Assembly: GCF_010723735.1 (NCBI RefSeq)
Contig: NZ_BLLB01000002.1
Location: 1,302,001-1,366,000 of the forward strand
Source: Mycolicibacterium hippocampi
GTDB taxonomy: Bacteria; Actinomycetota; Actinomycetes; Mycobacteriales; Mycobacteriaceae
Reading direction: 5' to 3'
Length of the DNA stretch: 64,000 nt
Shown piece after piece: positions 26,290 to 35,364 of the stretch. The notes below the pieces were generated by a model. The model was not told where the DNA came from and made no database searches. It worked only from the letters and a program-made list of their open reading frames with translations. Both the position numbers and the translations under genes were made by a program. Each line of letters opens with the position of its first letter. Position 1 is the stretch's first letter.

Positions 26290-27456
26290 TCAGCTTGCCA
26301 GCGGGTCATGGCGGATTTGTTCGGCAGGTGCGCCTTTGGCGATCAGTGCTGCCTTGGTGGCCTGCACCATCTCGGGCTTGCCGCAGAGCAAGATCTGGCG
26401 GTCACTCCAGCTGCCGTACCGCGTCACGACCTCGGGCAGGGCACCGGTCTGCCGCACGTGCAGGCCGCGAGGTGGCGTCGCGTCGGGGTAGTCGGCGGCC
26501 CACGGAGGATCAAAACCGAGCTCGGAGACCGGCGTCACCGACAGCCATGGGTTGGTCGAGGCGATCTCCCAGAGGGTGCGCAGGTCGTAGAGCTCGCACG
26601 GGTACCGCGCCCCGAAGAACAGGTGGACGCGCGGGTTCTCCCCGAACCTGGTCAGATCCATGATCAGGGCGCGCAGCGGCGCCAGCCCGGTCGAACCGGC
26701 GACCATCAGGACGTCGCCGGCGTCGCGGTCGACGTGCATCGCGCCGTGCGGGTTGGACAGCCGCCACCGGTCGCCGGGGCGGGCCTCGCCGACGATCGTC
26801 GGGCTCACCATCCCGCCGGGGACCGAGCGGATGTGGAACTCGACGTACCCGGCCGGGTCGGCCGGGATCGACGGACTCAGGTAGCGCCACCGCCGCGGCC
26901 ACTGCGGGACCTGGACCGGGACGTACTGGCCGGGCAGGTAGTTCAGCGCGTGATCCATCTTCAGCCGGACGATCGAGACGTCGCGGGTGGGCCGCAGGTG
27001 TTCGAGCACGGTGCCGTCACTGAACGGCGGGCTGGTCTCGGCGTCCGCGGCGCCGCTCATCACGCCGATGACCAACTCCACGACGTCGTTGACGGCCTCG
27101 TTGAGTCGGCGGTCCCACCGGTCGGCCAGCTGTGAGCGCAGGACTGTCAGCAGCGCCTGCTGCAGCGACGCGTAGTGCGCTTGGGTGACACCGTACTTGC
27201 GGTGGTCGCGACCGAGCTGGGCGAGGAAGGCCACCGGCTCCTCGGCTCGCTGGGCGATGAGCTGGTCACACAGCCAGCACAGGGCCTCGGCGAAGACCTT
27301 GCGCTGCGTCTCCATGTCGGGCGGGAACAGGTCCCGAGCGGCGAGGTCGGCGCCGAACCATCTGGTGTGGATCTCGCGGATCAGCGGCTCCGATCCGAGA
27401 TCCGGGTCGACGGCATCACGGAGGATGCGCATCGATTCCCGGTCTTCGAGTCCCAC
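26290..27456 (-). CDS. Flavohemoglobin-like globin/FAD/NAD reductase (Rv0385-like)
   Basis: 388 residues. A globin domain (1 to about 135) with a candidate proximal His85 in LGRDHRKYGV is followed by an FAD domain (RYLSPSIPAD) and an NAD(P) domain (GSTGLAPLRALI, LLCGKPEM). This is the layout of flavohemoproteins. The divergent globin sequence resembles the mycobacterial type II group typified by Rv0385, proposed to act in D-lactate oxidation or NO/oxidative stress rather than as a classical NO dioxygenase. The physiological substrate is not certain. Confidence 0.82.
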   Translation of the reverse strand: MGLEDRESMRILRDAVDPDLGSEPLIREIHTRWFGADLAARDLFPPDMETQRKVFAEALCWLCDQLIAQRAEEPVAFLAQLGRDHRKYGVTQAHYASLQQALLTVLRSQLADRWDRRLNEAVNDVVELVIGVMSGAADAETSPPFSDGTVLEHLRPTRDVSIVRLKMDHALNYLPGQYVPVQVPQWPRRWRYLSPSIPADPAGYVEFHIRSVPGGMVSPTIVGEARPGDRWRLSNPHGAMHVDRDAGDVLMVAGSTGLAPLRALIMDLTRFGENPRVHLFFGARYPCELYDLRTLWEIASTNPWLSVTPVSELGFDPPWAADYPDATPPRGLHVRQTGALPEVVTRYGSWSDRQILLCGKPEMVQATKAALIAKGAPAEQIRHDPLAS

Positions 27457-27472
27457 GCCGCACGATCCTAAG

Positions 27473-28492
27473 TCACTGCGCTGTGGATCCCGGCCGGCGC
27501 AGTGCGGCGGTGACGATGAGCACGGTCCCGGCCAGGATCCAGCAGGCCAGCACGACGACCGCGCTGGTTGCGCCGGCGCCGTCGAACGCGGCCGTCGACC
27601 GCAGCAGCGTGGCGGTGGCGCCCTGGGGCAGCAGCTGGCCCAGTTGGCCCCACGGTCCGGGCAGCATCTCCGGGGCGCTCGTCAGGCCCGACAGGGGGTT
27701 GCCCACCAGCACCGCCAGCAGTGCGCCGACTGCCAGGCCCACCTTGCCGAACAGCGCGCCCAGACCCAGCACGGTCAACGAGGCTGCCGCCACCCCGAGG
27801 GTGAGCGCCGCCGCGACGCCCCAGAAGTTCTGATCGATCGAGCCGAACACGTAGCGCAACAGGGCCGCGATCGTGACACCGGCCGCGCCGGCGAAGACCA
27901 CCGCCGCACCGAACCGGGTCCAGGCCTCACGGCGCAACACCAGCAGCAGGGCGATCGCCGGCAGCAGCCCGGCCAACGTGATGGGTAGTGCCGACGCCGC
28001 GATGCCCGCTCCGCGGGGGTCGGCCGACGTGGGCGGAGCGAGGTCTTCGGTGTCCATCGGGATCCCGGTCTGCTGGCTGACCTGGCTTCCAAGCTGGGTC
28101 AGCAACTGGGCGATCGCCGGGCTGCCACCCGTGGCGGTCAGCAACCGGGCCTGTCCGCCCGGCTCGGACGGGAGCACGATGCCGCCGTACACGTCGCGCT
28201 GCCGGATGGCTTCTGTCAGCGCCGCCTCGCCGGGGTAATAGATGACCTCGAAGGCGCCGGGGGCATTCTGCTCGAGGCTCGTGGCGAGTTGCCCGCCGGC
28301 GGCCTGCGGACCCGCCGCCCCGATGGGCACGCCGTTCGGCGCGGAGTGCACGGCGGGCAGTGCGAACGCCAGCGCCAGGATCACCAGGACCGTGGTGAGC
28401 GCGACGATGACGCCCGCCGCCCGCGCCGCGGCCGGTGCTTCGTGCGGCGGCTCCGCGCGGTGGTGGGTGTGCTCCGGGCTGGTGGTGACCAT
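27473..28492 (-). CDS. ABC-2/YhgE-type membrane permease
   Basis: 339 residues. One N-terminal helix (about 27-48), an extracytoplasmic domain (about 50-165, with PGEAALTEAIRQRDVYGGIV) and then five or six C-terminal helices. This is the plan of YhgE/Pip and ABC-2 type exporters without an attached ATPase. It is divergent from the TetR gene at 28593, with a palindromic operator between, so it is probably the target of that repressor, for instance as a drug or lipid efflux component. Confidence 0.7.
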   Translation of the reverse strand: MVTTSPEHTHHRAEPPHEAPAAARAAGVIVALTTVLVILALAFALPAVHSAPNGVPIGAAGPQAAGGQLATSLEQNAPGAFEVIYYPGEAALTEAIRQRDVYGGIVLPSEPGGQARLLTATGGSPAIAQLLTQLGSQVSQQTGIPMDTEDLAPPTSADPRGAGIAASALPITLAGLLPAIALLLVLRREAWTRFGAAVVFAGAAGVTIAALLRYVFGSIDQNFWGVAAALTLGVAAASLTVLGLGALFGKVGLAVGALLAVLVGNPLSGLTSAPEMLPGPWGQLGQLLPQGATATLLRSTAAFDGAGATSAVVVLACWILAGTVLIVTAALRRPGSTAQ

Positions 28493-28558
28493 GACCGTCC
28501 CCTTTTCATTCGTCGTTGAATTAATCCGCTGAGGGGAGCGTAAGCCGTCGTCGTCGAT

Positions 28559-28578
28559 ATTTCAACAATCATTGAAAT
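28559..28578. promoter_or_regulatory. TetR-type operator between permease and tetR
   Basis: Perfect inverted repeat ATTTCAA-N6-TTGAAAT, 15 bases before the TetR start and 67 bases before the divergent permease start. A weaker TTCA-N7-TTGAA lies near 28505-28520. Probable site of autoregulation. Confidence 0.65.
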
Positions 28579-28592
28579 GGTAGCGTCGGTTC

Positions 28593-29228
28593 ATGCCACC
28601 ACCAGCGCAGACGGTCAGGCGCCGGGGTCGACGACAGGGCGGGCCGGTCTCCCGGGAGGCGGTTCTGACGGCGGCCAAGACCCGGTTCGCCCGGGACGGA
28701 TACGAGAAGACGACGCTGCGGGCCATCGCCGGGGAGGCGCGCGTCGATCCCTCGATGGTGCTCTACCTCTTCGGTTCGAAAGAGGAACTGTTCCGGGAGT
28801 CTCTGCGGCTGATCATCGACCCCGAGGTGCTCGTGGCCGCCCTCACCGGCGCCGGCGACGACGAGCCCGACATCGGCACCCGGATGGTGCGGACCTACCT
28901 CGGTGTGTGGGAGGCGCCGGAGAGTTCGGCGAGCATGCGCACGATGCTGGCGTCGGCGACGTCGAACCCCGACGCGCACGCCGCGTTCCGCGGCTTCATG
29001 CAGAACTACGTGCTGACAGCTGTCTCCGGTGTGCTCGGCGGCGACGAGCAGGCCAGGCTGCGGGCGATGCTGGCGGCGAGCAGCCTGGTCGGCACGGCGA
29101 TGCTGCGTTACCTGATCTGCGTGCCGCCACTGTCGGACCTGCCGACCGAGGACGTGGTGCGCCTGGTGGCGCCGACCGTGACGCGATACCTGACCGCAGA
29201 CGCCGCCGAACTGGGACTGCCGCTATAG
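28593..29228 (+). CDS. TetR family regulator
   Basis: 211 residues. After a basic N-terminus, the helix-turn-helix is REAVLTAAKTRFARDGYEKT with TLRAIAGEARVDPSMVLYLF. The C-terminal ligand domain is unassigned. It is transcribed away from the ABC-2-like permease, with an operator palindrome in the gap; its 3' end overlaps the convergent Sap-like gene by 6 bases. Confidence 0.88.
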   Translation: MPPPAQTVRRRGRRQGGPVSREAVLTAAKTRFARDGYEKTTLRAIAGEARVDPSMVLYLFGSKEELFRESLRLIIDPEVLVAALTGAGDDEPDIGTRMVRTYLGVWEAPESSASMRTMLASATSNPDAHAAFRGFMQNYVLTAVSGVLGGDEQARLRAMLAASSLVGTAMLRYLICVPPLSDLPTEDVVRLVAPTVTRYLTADAAELGLPL

Positions 29229-29894
29229 GCCGTGAATCCCCTTGTACAGCACCAGAAGGCCGATCACCACCAGGATCGCGGCGACCAGGACGGCGTGCTG
29301 TTTCTCCATCCAGTCCTTGAGTCGGGTCAAGGCGGGATCCAGACGTTGGCCCGACACCGCGTATCCGAGGATGGGCAGTGCCACCGATGAGCCTGCCACT
29401 GCCACGAACCAGGCGACCGCGATCCACACGCTCGGTGAATCCAGACCCGCCGACCCGATCGCCAAACCGGCTGCCGCGCAGATGAACAACACCTTGACGT
29501 TGAGCACCGTCAGGACCGCCGCGGTCACCGCCGCCTTGCCCGGGGTAAGGGAGCTCATCCGGGTCATCCACCCCGGCATGTGCTCGGACTTCTTCCGATT
29601 CGCCCACCGGTAGCCGCCGAAGACGATCAGCGCGACACCGACGACGATCCGAAGCCACGACGCCCACCCCGGCGGTTTCTCCCCGATCCCGCCGATCAGG
29701 TTGGACACCGACAGGAACACCGCGGTCAAGACGGCGAGGCTGAGGATCCAGCCCGCCGCGAACGCCAACCCCGTGGGCTTGGGCCGCGCCGTGTGCAGCG
29801 CCAGCACCGCCGGGATGATCGACAGCGGGGACAGCGCCACCACCAGGGCGAGCGGAATGAGCTCGGTCAGAATCGATCCCCAGTCACCCGACAC
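29223..29894 (-). CDS. GAP/Sap family membrane protein
   Basis: 223 residues with six predicted helices, beginning LIPLALVVALSPLSIIPAVLAL, the hallmark of the GAP/Sap (sulfolipid-addressing, LysE-like) family. Relatives act in export of mycobacterial glycolipids; the cargo here is unknown. The stop overlaps the tetR stop by 6 bases. The 76-base gap to the guanine deaminase holds nothing recognisable. Confidence 0.8.
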   Translation of the reverse strand: MSGDWGSILTELIPLALVVALSPLSIIPAVLALHTARPKPTGLAFAAGWILSLAVLTAVFLSVSNLIGGIGEKPPGWASWLRIVVGVALIVFGGYRWANRKKSEHMPGWMTRMSSLTPGKAAVTAAVLTVLNVKVLFICAAAGLAIGSAGLDSPSVWIAVAWFVAVAGSSVALPILGYAVSGQRLDPALTRLKDWMEKQHAVLVAAILVVIGLLVLYKGIHGL

Positions 29895-29970
29895 CCGGAG
29901 AACCTAACAAGAAGTGGGCCTTTGTGGCGCTTGAACCCCGCTAACGGGTCGTGGCCGGTACTCTCACTCG

Positions 29971-31371
29971 ATGATCCAGGTGCACCTCGGGCACGTCTTC
30001 CATCTGGCGGGGCGGCCGGGGGTCGGCGACTCGGCCGCCGCGCTGGTGACCCTGCCCGACGGCGCATTGGTCGTCGATGACGACGGCCGGATCGTGTTCT
30101 GCGGGGCGCGCGGTGAGCTGCCTGCCCGGTTCGGCTCCGTCGAGACGGTCGACCACCGACCCGGGTTTCTCCTGCCGGGCTTCGTCGACACCCACATCCA
30201 CTTCCCCCAGACCTACGCCGGCGATTCGTACGGAGGCGGCCAGCTATTGGAGTGGCTCGACCAGTGCATCTTCCCGGCCGAATCCCGCCTGGCTGAGCCG
30301 GAGTTCGCCCAGCAGGCCGCCGTCGAGTTCTGCGACCGCCGGATCGCCGCGGGTACCACCGCTGCGATGGTCTTCGGCTCGGCGTTTCCCCACGCCCAGG
30401 ATGCACTGTTCTCCGAGACCCGCCGGCGGGGCCTGCGCATGGTCAGCGGCCGCGGCATCCAGACCGTCGGGCCGGACAGCGCCGCCGCACTGATCACCTC
30501 GGAGGAGGACGCGCTGCGTCTGACCGCCGCGGAGATCGACAAGTGGCACGCCGCCGACACCGGTGATGTGTCCACCGCGCTTCTGCACGTGGCCATCGTC
30601 CCGAGGTTCGCACCTGCGGTCACTCCCGAGACACTGAAAAACCTGGGGGATCTTTATGACTCTGTCCGCGACAGAGGTGTGTACGTGCACTCCCATCTGA
30701 ACGAGAACAACCGGCCGGGCACCGGGGAGGTGGACACTGTCAAACAGAGCTACCAGGTCGACAGCTACCTGGACACCTACGACGGGAAATTTTTGCCAGG
30801 ATCCTCGGCCGGCGGTACCAGCCTGCTCGGACGACGCACCATCCTGGCGCACTGCGTGCACTGCCAGGACGCCGAACTGGAGCGGATGGCGCAGACGGGA
30901 ACCTCGATCTCGCACTGCCCGACGTCACAGCTGTTCCTGGGATCCGGCACGATGCCGTGGCGCCGCACCGTCGAATCCGGTGTGAACATCTCAGCGGGAA
31001 CGGATTTCGGTGCTGGTGATGAATGGCTGATCCCCCGGGTCCTCGGTGATGCGTTCAAGGTCCACATCAGCGAGGAGGGTGACGCAGGTGTATCGATGCA
31101 TCCCGCCGAGATGTTGTTCGTCGGGACCCTCGGCGGCGCCCGCGCTCTCGACATGGAAGATCGGTTCGGCAACTTCGACGTCGGCAAGGAGGCGGACTTC
31201 GTGGTGGTCGATCCGTCGCGTACGCCCGCGCTGGCGAACTCGGTGATCGGCGGCGTCCGTTCCACGGATGGCGAGATGGCCCGCGATCAGACACTTTTTG
31301 CGCTCCTGATGGGCATCCGGGAGTCGTCGATCGCTCAGGTCTACGTGCAGGGGCGCCGCGTTCATGGGTGA
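29971..31371 (+). CDS. guaD: Guanine deaminase
   Basis: 466 residues, amidohydrolase fold. Metal ligands are seen in GFVDTHIHFPQ (His75, His77), VHSHLNENNRPG, LAHCVHCQDAE and ISAGTDFGAGDEW. HIHFPQ with the SHLNEN motif is typical of guanine deaminases, converting guanine to xanthine for purine salvage or nitrogen use. The following ABM-domain gene starts 8 bases before its stop, so the two are coupled. Confidence 0.9.
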   Translation: MIQVHLGHVFHLAGRPGVGDSAAALVTLPDGALVVDDDGRIVFCGARGELPARFGSVETVDHRPGFLLPGFVDTHIHFPQTYAGDSYGGGQLLEWLDQCIFPAESRLAEPEFAQQAAVEFCDRRIAAGTTAAMVFGSAFPHAQDALFSETRRRGLRMVSGRGIQTVGPDSAAALITSEEDALRLTAAEIDKWHAADTGDVSTALLHVAIVPRFAPAVTPETLKNLGDLYDSVRDRGVYVHSHLNENNRPGTGEVDTVKQSYQVDSYLDTYDGKFLPGSSAGGTSLLGRRTILAHCVHCQDAELERMAQTGTSISHCPTSQLFLGSGTMPWRRTVESGVNISAGTDFGAGDEWLIPRVLGDAFKVHISEEGDAGVSMHPAEMLFVGTLGGARALDMEDRFGNFDVGKEADFVVVDPSRTPALANSVIGGVRSTDGEMARDQTLFALLMGIRESSIAQVYVQGRRVHG

Positions 31372-32314
31372 GGCAACCGCGGTCACCGTCTTCCATCCGG
31401 TGGACGATGCGGCGGGCTTCGGTCGTTGGTCGCAGGACCTGTTGGCGTCCGCGCAGACAGCGGCTGGCCACGTGGCCGGCCGACTCTCGGTGTGCCCTGA
31501 TACAGCGCTGGATTGTGCTGTGGCGGTGACCTTCTCCGATGAGCTCGCGCTGCACCGTTGGCTCGACAGTGCGGAGCGGCGCGAGGTGCTCGATGACGGC
31601 CGGACCCGGGGTTACTCGACGTGTTCGACCGACATGATCTTCAAAGAGGACGTGCCGCTTTCGGCAGGCGTGGGACTGTTCCGCCATGCCGTCGCGCCTG
31701 GCAAGGAAGCCGATTTCGAGGCGATGGAGGTGCACCTGGCGGTCGCTGCCGCCGACTTCCCCGGGTACGAGGGCACGGTGCTGCTGGCACCGGGCCAGCG
31801 CGGCGAATGGATCTCGATGGCGCGGTTCCGAACCAGCGCTCAGCTGTCGGAGTGGATGCACTCGGTCGCCCGGTCCGAGGCGTTGTCGGGATTGCGCTCG
31901 ACATTGCGGCGGGAGTTCACCGCGGCGTCCAGCACCACTCCGTTCGCCACTACGGTGCGGATCGAGGGCGGCCGCACACTCATGACGCCGAACTGGAAGT
32001 CGGCGATGCTGGTGTTGCTCGTGCTCTACCCGACGGTGATGCTGCTGTCACGATTCCTCGGACCGGTGATCGCGGATGCGGGTGCAGCACCCTGGCTGGG
32101 GCTGTGGATCAGTCAGATCATCAGTGTGGTGGCGATGCAGTGGTGGCTGATGCCGGCGGCGTCACTGCCGTTCCGTCGTTGGCTCGACCCGGTCGAGGGG
32201 AAGGACTTCGGTATCAGTGCTGCCGGGGCTGCGGCGATCGTCGCGCTGTACGCGGTGATCCTCACGGTCTTCGCGACCGTGCACGAGCTGCACTTCTGGG
32301 ACTACCTGGACTGA
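31364..32314 (+). CDS. Tandem antibiotic-biosynthesis-monooxygenase-domain protein with membrane tail
   Basis: 316 residues. Two ABM-like ferredoxin folds occupy about 5-95 and 100-200. They are followed by three hydrophobic helices (SAMLVLLVLYPTVMLLSRFL, LWISQIISVVAMQWWLMPAA, AAIVALYAVILTVFATVHEL). The soluble domains should face the cytosol. Similar ABM-membrane proteins are found across actinobacteria without assigned function. It overlaps guaD by 8 bases and the convergent acetamidase gene by 13. Confidence 0.75.
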   Translation: MGEATAVTVFHPVDDAAGFGRWSQDLLASAQTAAGHVAGRLSVCPDTALDCAVAVTFSDELALHRWLDSAERREVLDDGRTRGYSTCSTDMIFKEDVPLSAGVGLFRHAVAPGKEADFEAMEVHLAVAAADFPGYEGTVLLAPGQRGEWISMARFRTSAQLSEWMHSVARSEALSGLRSTLRREFTAASSTTPFATTVRIEGGRTLMTPNWKSAMLVLLVLYPTVMLLSRFLGPVIADAGAAPWLGLWISQIISVVAMQWWLMPAASLPFRRWLDPVEGKDFGISAAGAAAIVALYAVILTVFATVHELHFWDYLD

Positions 32315-33324
32315 GGGTGCGCAAGTCCGATGGCCGCGGCGCGCGTCCGCAGTTTGGCATGAATACCACCGTACGGTTCGACGTCGGGAAGCGGATGTTT
32401 GTACAGCTTGGTCACCGCGCTGTAGTTCACGTCGACGACGTTGGCCAGCGGCGAAAGGCACAGCTGGCTACACAACTGGTATGCATCCATCCGGCCGAGA
32501 CCGTACAACTCCGTCATCCACTCGACCATCTCCACCTGGCTGCAGCGCCAGGCGTCCTCCAGCGGCCGCGCGGAACCGACCGTGATCAGCGCGTCGTCGT
32601 GCTCGAAGCGTGGCCACGCCGGCGCCCCGCCCTTGATCAGGTCGACGAGCACCGTGACGTTCATGGCGCCCTCGAGCGCGGTGCCGCACGTCTCACCCTC
32701 ACCCTGCCGGTAGTGCCCGTCGCCGACCGAGAACAGCGCACCTTCGACATTGACGCCGAGGTACACCGTCGTGCCCGCCCGCAACTCGGGGGTGTCCATG
32801 TTGCCGCCGAAGTAGTCGGGCACCAACGTCGTGCGCACCTCACGCAACGCCGGTGCGACGCCGACGGTCCCGAGCATCGGGGCCAGCGGTAACTCCAGCG
32901 TGAAGTCGCTTTCGTGCGCGACGAACGTCGCTGTCGCCCGCTCGACATCCACGTCGTATATCCACGTCAGCTCCGGCAGTGGAGTCTGCAACATCGCCGT
33001 GCGATCGGTGCCGGTGAGCGCGCCGAAAAGCGGGATGGTGGTGGAGGCCGCCCAGGCCCGTGCCGGTTCGATGGCGGCGAAGTGGAGTGCGAGGGTGTCG
33101 CCCGGTTCGGCGCCGGTGACGTAGAACGGCCCGGTCTGCGGGTTGAGCTCCTTCGTATTGAGTACCTGGCTCGGTTTGTCGGTCGGGGAGGTGACTCGCC
33201 CCGCGAAGGCGTCCTCGGTCCATAACCGAAGAGCAGTGCCGGGCGACACCTCCATGACGGGCTCGGCGCCGCCGAATGTCCACACGTACTGGTCCCTGGT
33301 GGGCGTGAACTCAACGACCGCCAT
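32302..33324 (-). CDS. Acetamidase/formamidase family amidase
   Basis: 340 residues from ATG 33324 with AGGAGG 8 bases before. FmdA/AmdA family features include the FYVTGAEPGDTLALHF strand, YFGGNMDTPELRAGTTVYLG, SVGDGHYRQGEGE and CSQLCLSPLANVVDVN. It hydrolyses short amides to acid and ammonia. It is the last gene of cbtB-cbtA-amidase, its start overlapping the cbtA stop, and divergent from the nitrile hydratase genes. It therefore most likely performs the second step of nitrile breakdown. Confidence 0.85.
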   Translation of the reverse strand: MAVVEFTPTRDQYVWTFGGAEPVMEVSPGTALRLWTEDAFAGRVTSPTDKPSQVLNTKELNPQTGPFYVTGAEPGDTLALHFAAIEPARAWAASTTIPLFGALTGTDRTAMLQTPLPELTWIYDVDVERATATFVAHESDFTLELPLAPMLGTVGVAPALREVRTTLVPDYFGGNMDTPELRAGTTVYLGVNVEGALFSVGDGHYRQGEGETCGTALEGAMNVTVLVDLIKGGAPAWPRFEHDDALITVGSARPLEDAWRCSQVEMVEWMTELYGLGRMDAYQLCSQLCLSPLANVVDVNYSAVTKLYKHPLPDVEPYGGIHAKLRTRAAAIGLAHPQSR

Positions 33325-34126
33325 GAACAACCTCCTTCACAGCAGGCGAAGTGCGCGCCGACGAAGCGCGCGACACCGCCACCGCGAAAGCCGTAGCCAA
33401 GACCATCCACATCACTGCCGCGGTCAGCACCGAGTGAAGGCGGAAGTTGTACAGCAGGTCAGCCGGGAAACCGGGGAACAGCAGGGACCCGGTGCCGTCG
33501 ACCAAAGCGTCCGGGACCTCATGGACCTTGGGCAAAATTGTTGCGGCGAGCGCGATCACGCCGACGTAGGACCAGCAGGCAGCAATCACCGACGTCCATG
33601 TGCCCACACGTGGTGCGTACCGAAGCGCCACGGCGGCGAGTACGGACGCCGCGGCCACCGACGCGATCAACAGGACGAGGTAGGCAACCGTGCGGTGCCC
33701 CGACGTCACTTCCTGACCGACGCCGGGCGGGTTACCGGGATAGAAGATGAACGGGGCGAGGCTCACAGTCAAAAACCCGGCCATACCCAAACACGTTGAC
33801 AAACAGGTTGAATCGACAGAGCGACCTCGGCCGGCCAGCGACGTGGACAGCACCGCGTACGCGACCGCGAAAAGTATCCCGACGACCACACCGAAGCCGA
33901 TCACGCCGACGCCGGCACCGACGTTCTCCTGCACGGCGCGGGTGAACAGCTCGTGCCCGTGTCCGTGGTCGTGTTCACCGGCCATCTCGGACAGAGCGTG
34001 TGACCGTTCCTCTTCGTAGTCGATCGCCTGCCGGATCAGGGGGGCGACCTGGACGCGGGCATAGCCGAAGGCGGCCAGGCCTGCCACGGCCCCTGCGCCC
34101 GCACCGATTCCGATGAGCTTCTGCAT
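33311..34126 (-). CDS. cbtA: CbtA-type cobalt transporter subunit
   Basis: 271 residues, about six helices, with a His-rich loop HDHGHGH (52-58) after the first helix region. It matches predicted cobalt transporter CbtA. It follows cbtB by 18 bases and overlaps the acetamidase start by 14 bases. Position next to a cobalt-type nitrile hydratase suggests it supplies the hydratase metal. Confidence 0.85.
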   Translation of the reverse strand: MQKLIGIGAGAGAVAGLAAFGYARVQVAPLIRQAIDYEEERSHALSEMAGEHDHGHGHELFTRAVQENVGAGVGVIGFGVVVGILFAVAYAVLSTSLAGRGRSVDSTCLSTCLGMAGFLTVSLAPFIFYPGNPPGVGQEVTSGHRTVAYLVLLIASVAAASVLAAVALRYAPRVGTWTSVIAACWSYVGVIALAATILPKVHEVPDALVDGTGSLLFPGFPADLLYNFRLHSVLTAAVMWMVLATAFAVAVSRASSARTSPAVKEVVHGGR

Positions 34127-34144
34127 CGTCGTCTCCTCGATGAG

Positions 34145-34375
34145 TCAGTGGCAGGGGAAGCCGAGCAGATGGCGGGCGTCGTGCAGGAACTCGTGCACGT
34201 GGGTGTCGGCGCCGAAGACCGATACCGCGCCCTGGTCGAAGGCCAGGAAGTAGAACGCGATGAGCGCAACGACGGTGGACGCGGTCAGCCACAGGGCGGC
34301 GCCGGCGGTGGCGGCGTCCGGTAGGACTGACGTCGTGCTGCGGGGCAGGGAGCCGGTCGCGGGAATCGATTTCAT
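34145..34375 (-). CDS. cbtB: CbtB-type cobalt transporter subunit
   Basis: 76 residues from ATG 34375. One membrane helix (ALWLTASTVVALIAFYFLAF) is followed by a His-rich C-terminus (HVHEFLHDARHLLGFPCH), the CbtB signature. It is the first gene of the cbtB-cbtA-acetamidase operon. No cobalamin riboswitch is seen upstream, unlike most cbtBA operons. Confidence 0.85.
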   Translation of the reverse strand: MKSIPATGSLPRSTTSVLPDAATAGAALWLTASTVVALIAFYFLAFDQGAVSVFGADTHVHEFLHDARHLLGFPCH

Positions 34376-34387
34376 CGGGCCTATTCC

Positions 34388-34630
34388 TTCTTGGTCAGGA
34401 GCAACTACTTCCAGAACGCAACTATTGCGTGTGACCTGCTTACCGCCAGCAAGCCGGCTCGTCAACACGAAGCGGCGCAGGGCGCGATATGGAAACGTCG
34501 TAGAAACAAGCGGGGGTGGCGCAAGGTAAAGGCTCTGTTACAAGCCATCGCTCCGGATTGCCATCGCCGCCGACGCGGTACATCCTTCCATTTGGAAGTG
34601 TTTGATCAACCAATGATTGGAGAGATTCGT
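34388..34630. promoter_or_regulatory. Divergent control region of the nitrile island
   Basis: 243 bases between cbtB and the hydratase beta gene. It contains ACGCAA-CTA-TTGCGT (34416-34430), CTTCCA-TT-TGGAAG (34585-34598), TTGATCAA near 34603 and CCAATGATTGG (34610-34620). The heptamer GCAACTA occurs at 34401 and again inside the first palindrome. One or more are likely sites for the MarR protein encoded downstream. No gene or riboswitch is evident. Confidence 0.45.
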
Positions 34631-35323
34631 ATGCATGGCCCACACGATCTCGGTGGACGCGACGGCATCGGTCCGATCGATCCCGAGTTTCTCGAGCCGG
34701 GGATACCGGAATGGCGCTATCCCTTCGAGGGTCGGATGCACGCCGTCACCGCCATGGCGATCGCCAAAGGTGCGTTCAACCTCGATGAGCAGCGGCACGG
34801 GATCGAGCTGATGAAGTGGAGCGACTATCTCGACTCGACCTACTACGCACACTGGCTGTTCTCGGTTGAGAAGTTGCTCAACGACAAGGGTTACATCTCT
34901 CACGAGGAAGTCGACGCGCGCATGCGTGAGCTCGGCGCTCCGTCGATGACGCCCCACCCGGTCAAGCCGGAGGCGCTGTCGCCGTTCGCAGAGCAGATGA
35001 TCGAGGTGTTGTGGGCGGGCACACCTCACGATCGACCGACCGACATCCCGCCGGTCTACGAAGTCGGTGCCTCCGTGCTGGTGCGCAACCTCAATGAGGC
35101 CAGCCACAACCGGCTGCCCGGCTACCTCAACAAGGTGCCCGGTGTGATCGCCAAGCAGTACGGGGCGCACCACGATCCCGCCGACAGCGCGCACCGCCAG
35201 GTGGATACACCGCACCACCTGTACATGGTCCGCTTCACCTCCACCGACCTCTGGGGCGACGACGCGCCCGAAGAGTTCGACCTGTACGCCGATCTGTTCG
35301 AGAACTATCTCGAGCCAGCCTGA
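34631..35323 (+). CDS. nthB: Nitrile hydratase subunit beta
   Basis: 230 residues from ATG 34631 (MHGPHDLGGRDGIGPI), with GGAGAG upstream; this is the standard NHase-beta N-terminus. The C-terminal SH3-like barrel includes VLVRNLNEASHNRLPGY and LYMVRFTSTDLWG. With the alpha subunit it hydrates nitriles to amides. Order beta before alpha is typical of cobalt-type enzymes. Confidence 0.95.
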   Translation: MHGPHDLGGRDGIGPIDPEFLEPGIPEWRYPFEGRMHAVTAMAIAKGAFNLDEQRHGIELMKWSDYLDSTYYAHWLFSVEKLLNDKGYISHEEVDARMRELGAPSMTPHPVKPEALSPFAEQMIEVLWAGTPHDRPTDIPPVYEVGASVLVRNLNEASHNRLPGYLNKVPGVIAKQYGAHHDPADSAHRQVDTPHHLYMVRFTSTDLWGDDAPEEFDLYADLFENYLEPA

Positions 35324-35364
35324 GCACACCGATTCACCAGCCGTATCCAGAGGAGACACACATC

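Noticed and set aside
34376..34630. Cobalamin riboswitch expected before cbtB
   Set aside because: No B12-box-like conserved core could be recognised; only short palindromes are visible.
34391..34630. N-terminal extension of nitrile hydratase beta by 80 residues
   Set aside because: MHGPHDLGG is the standard family N-terminus and has its own ribosome-binding site.
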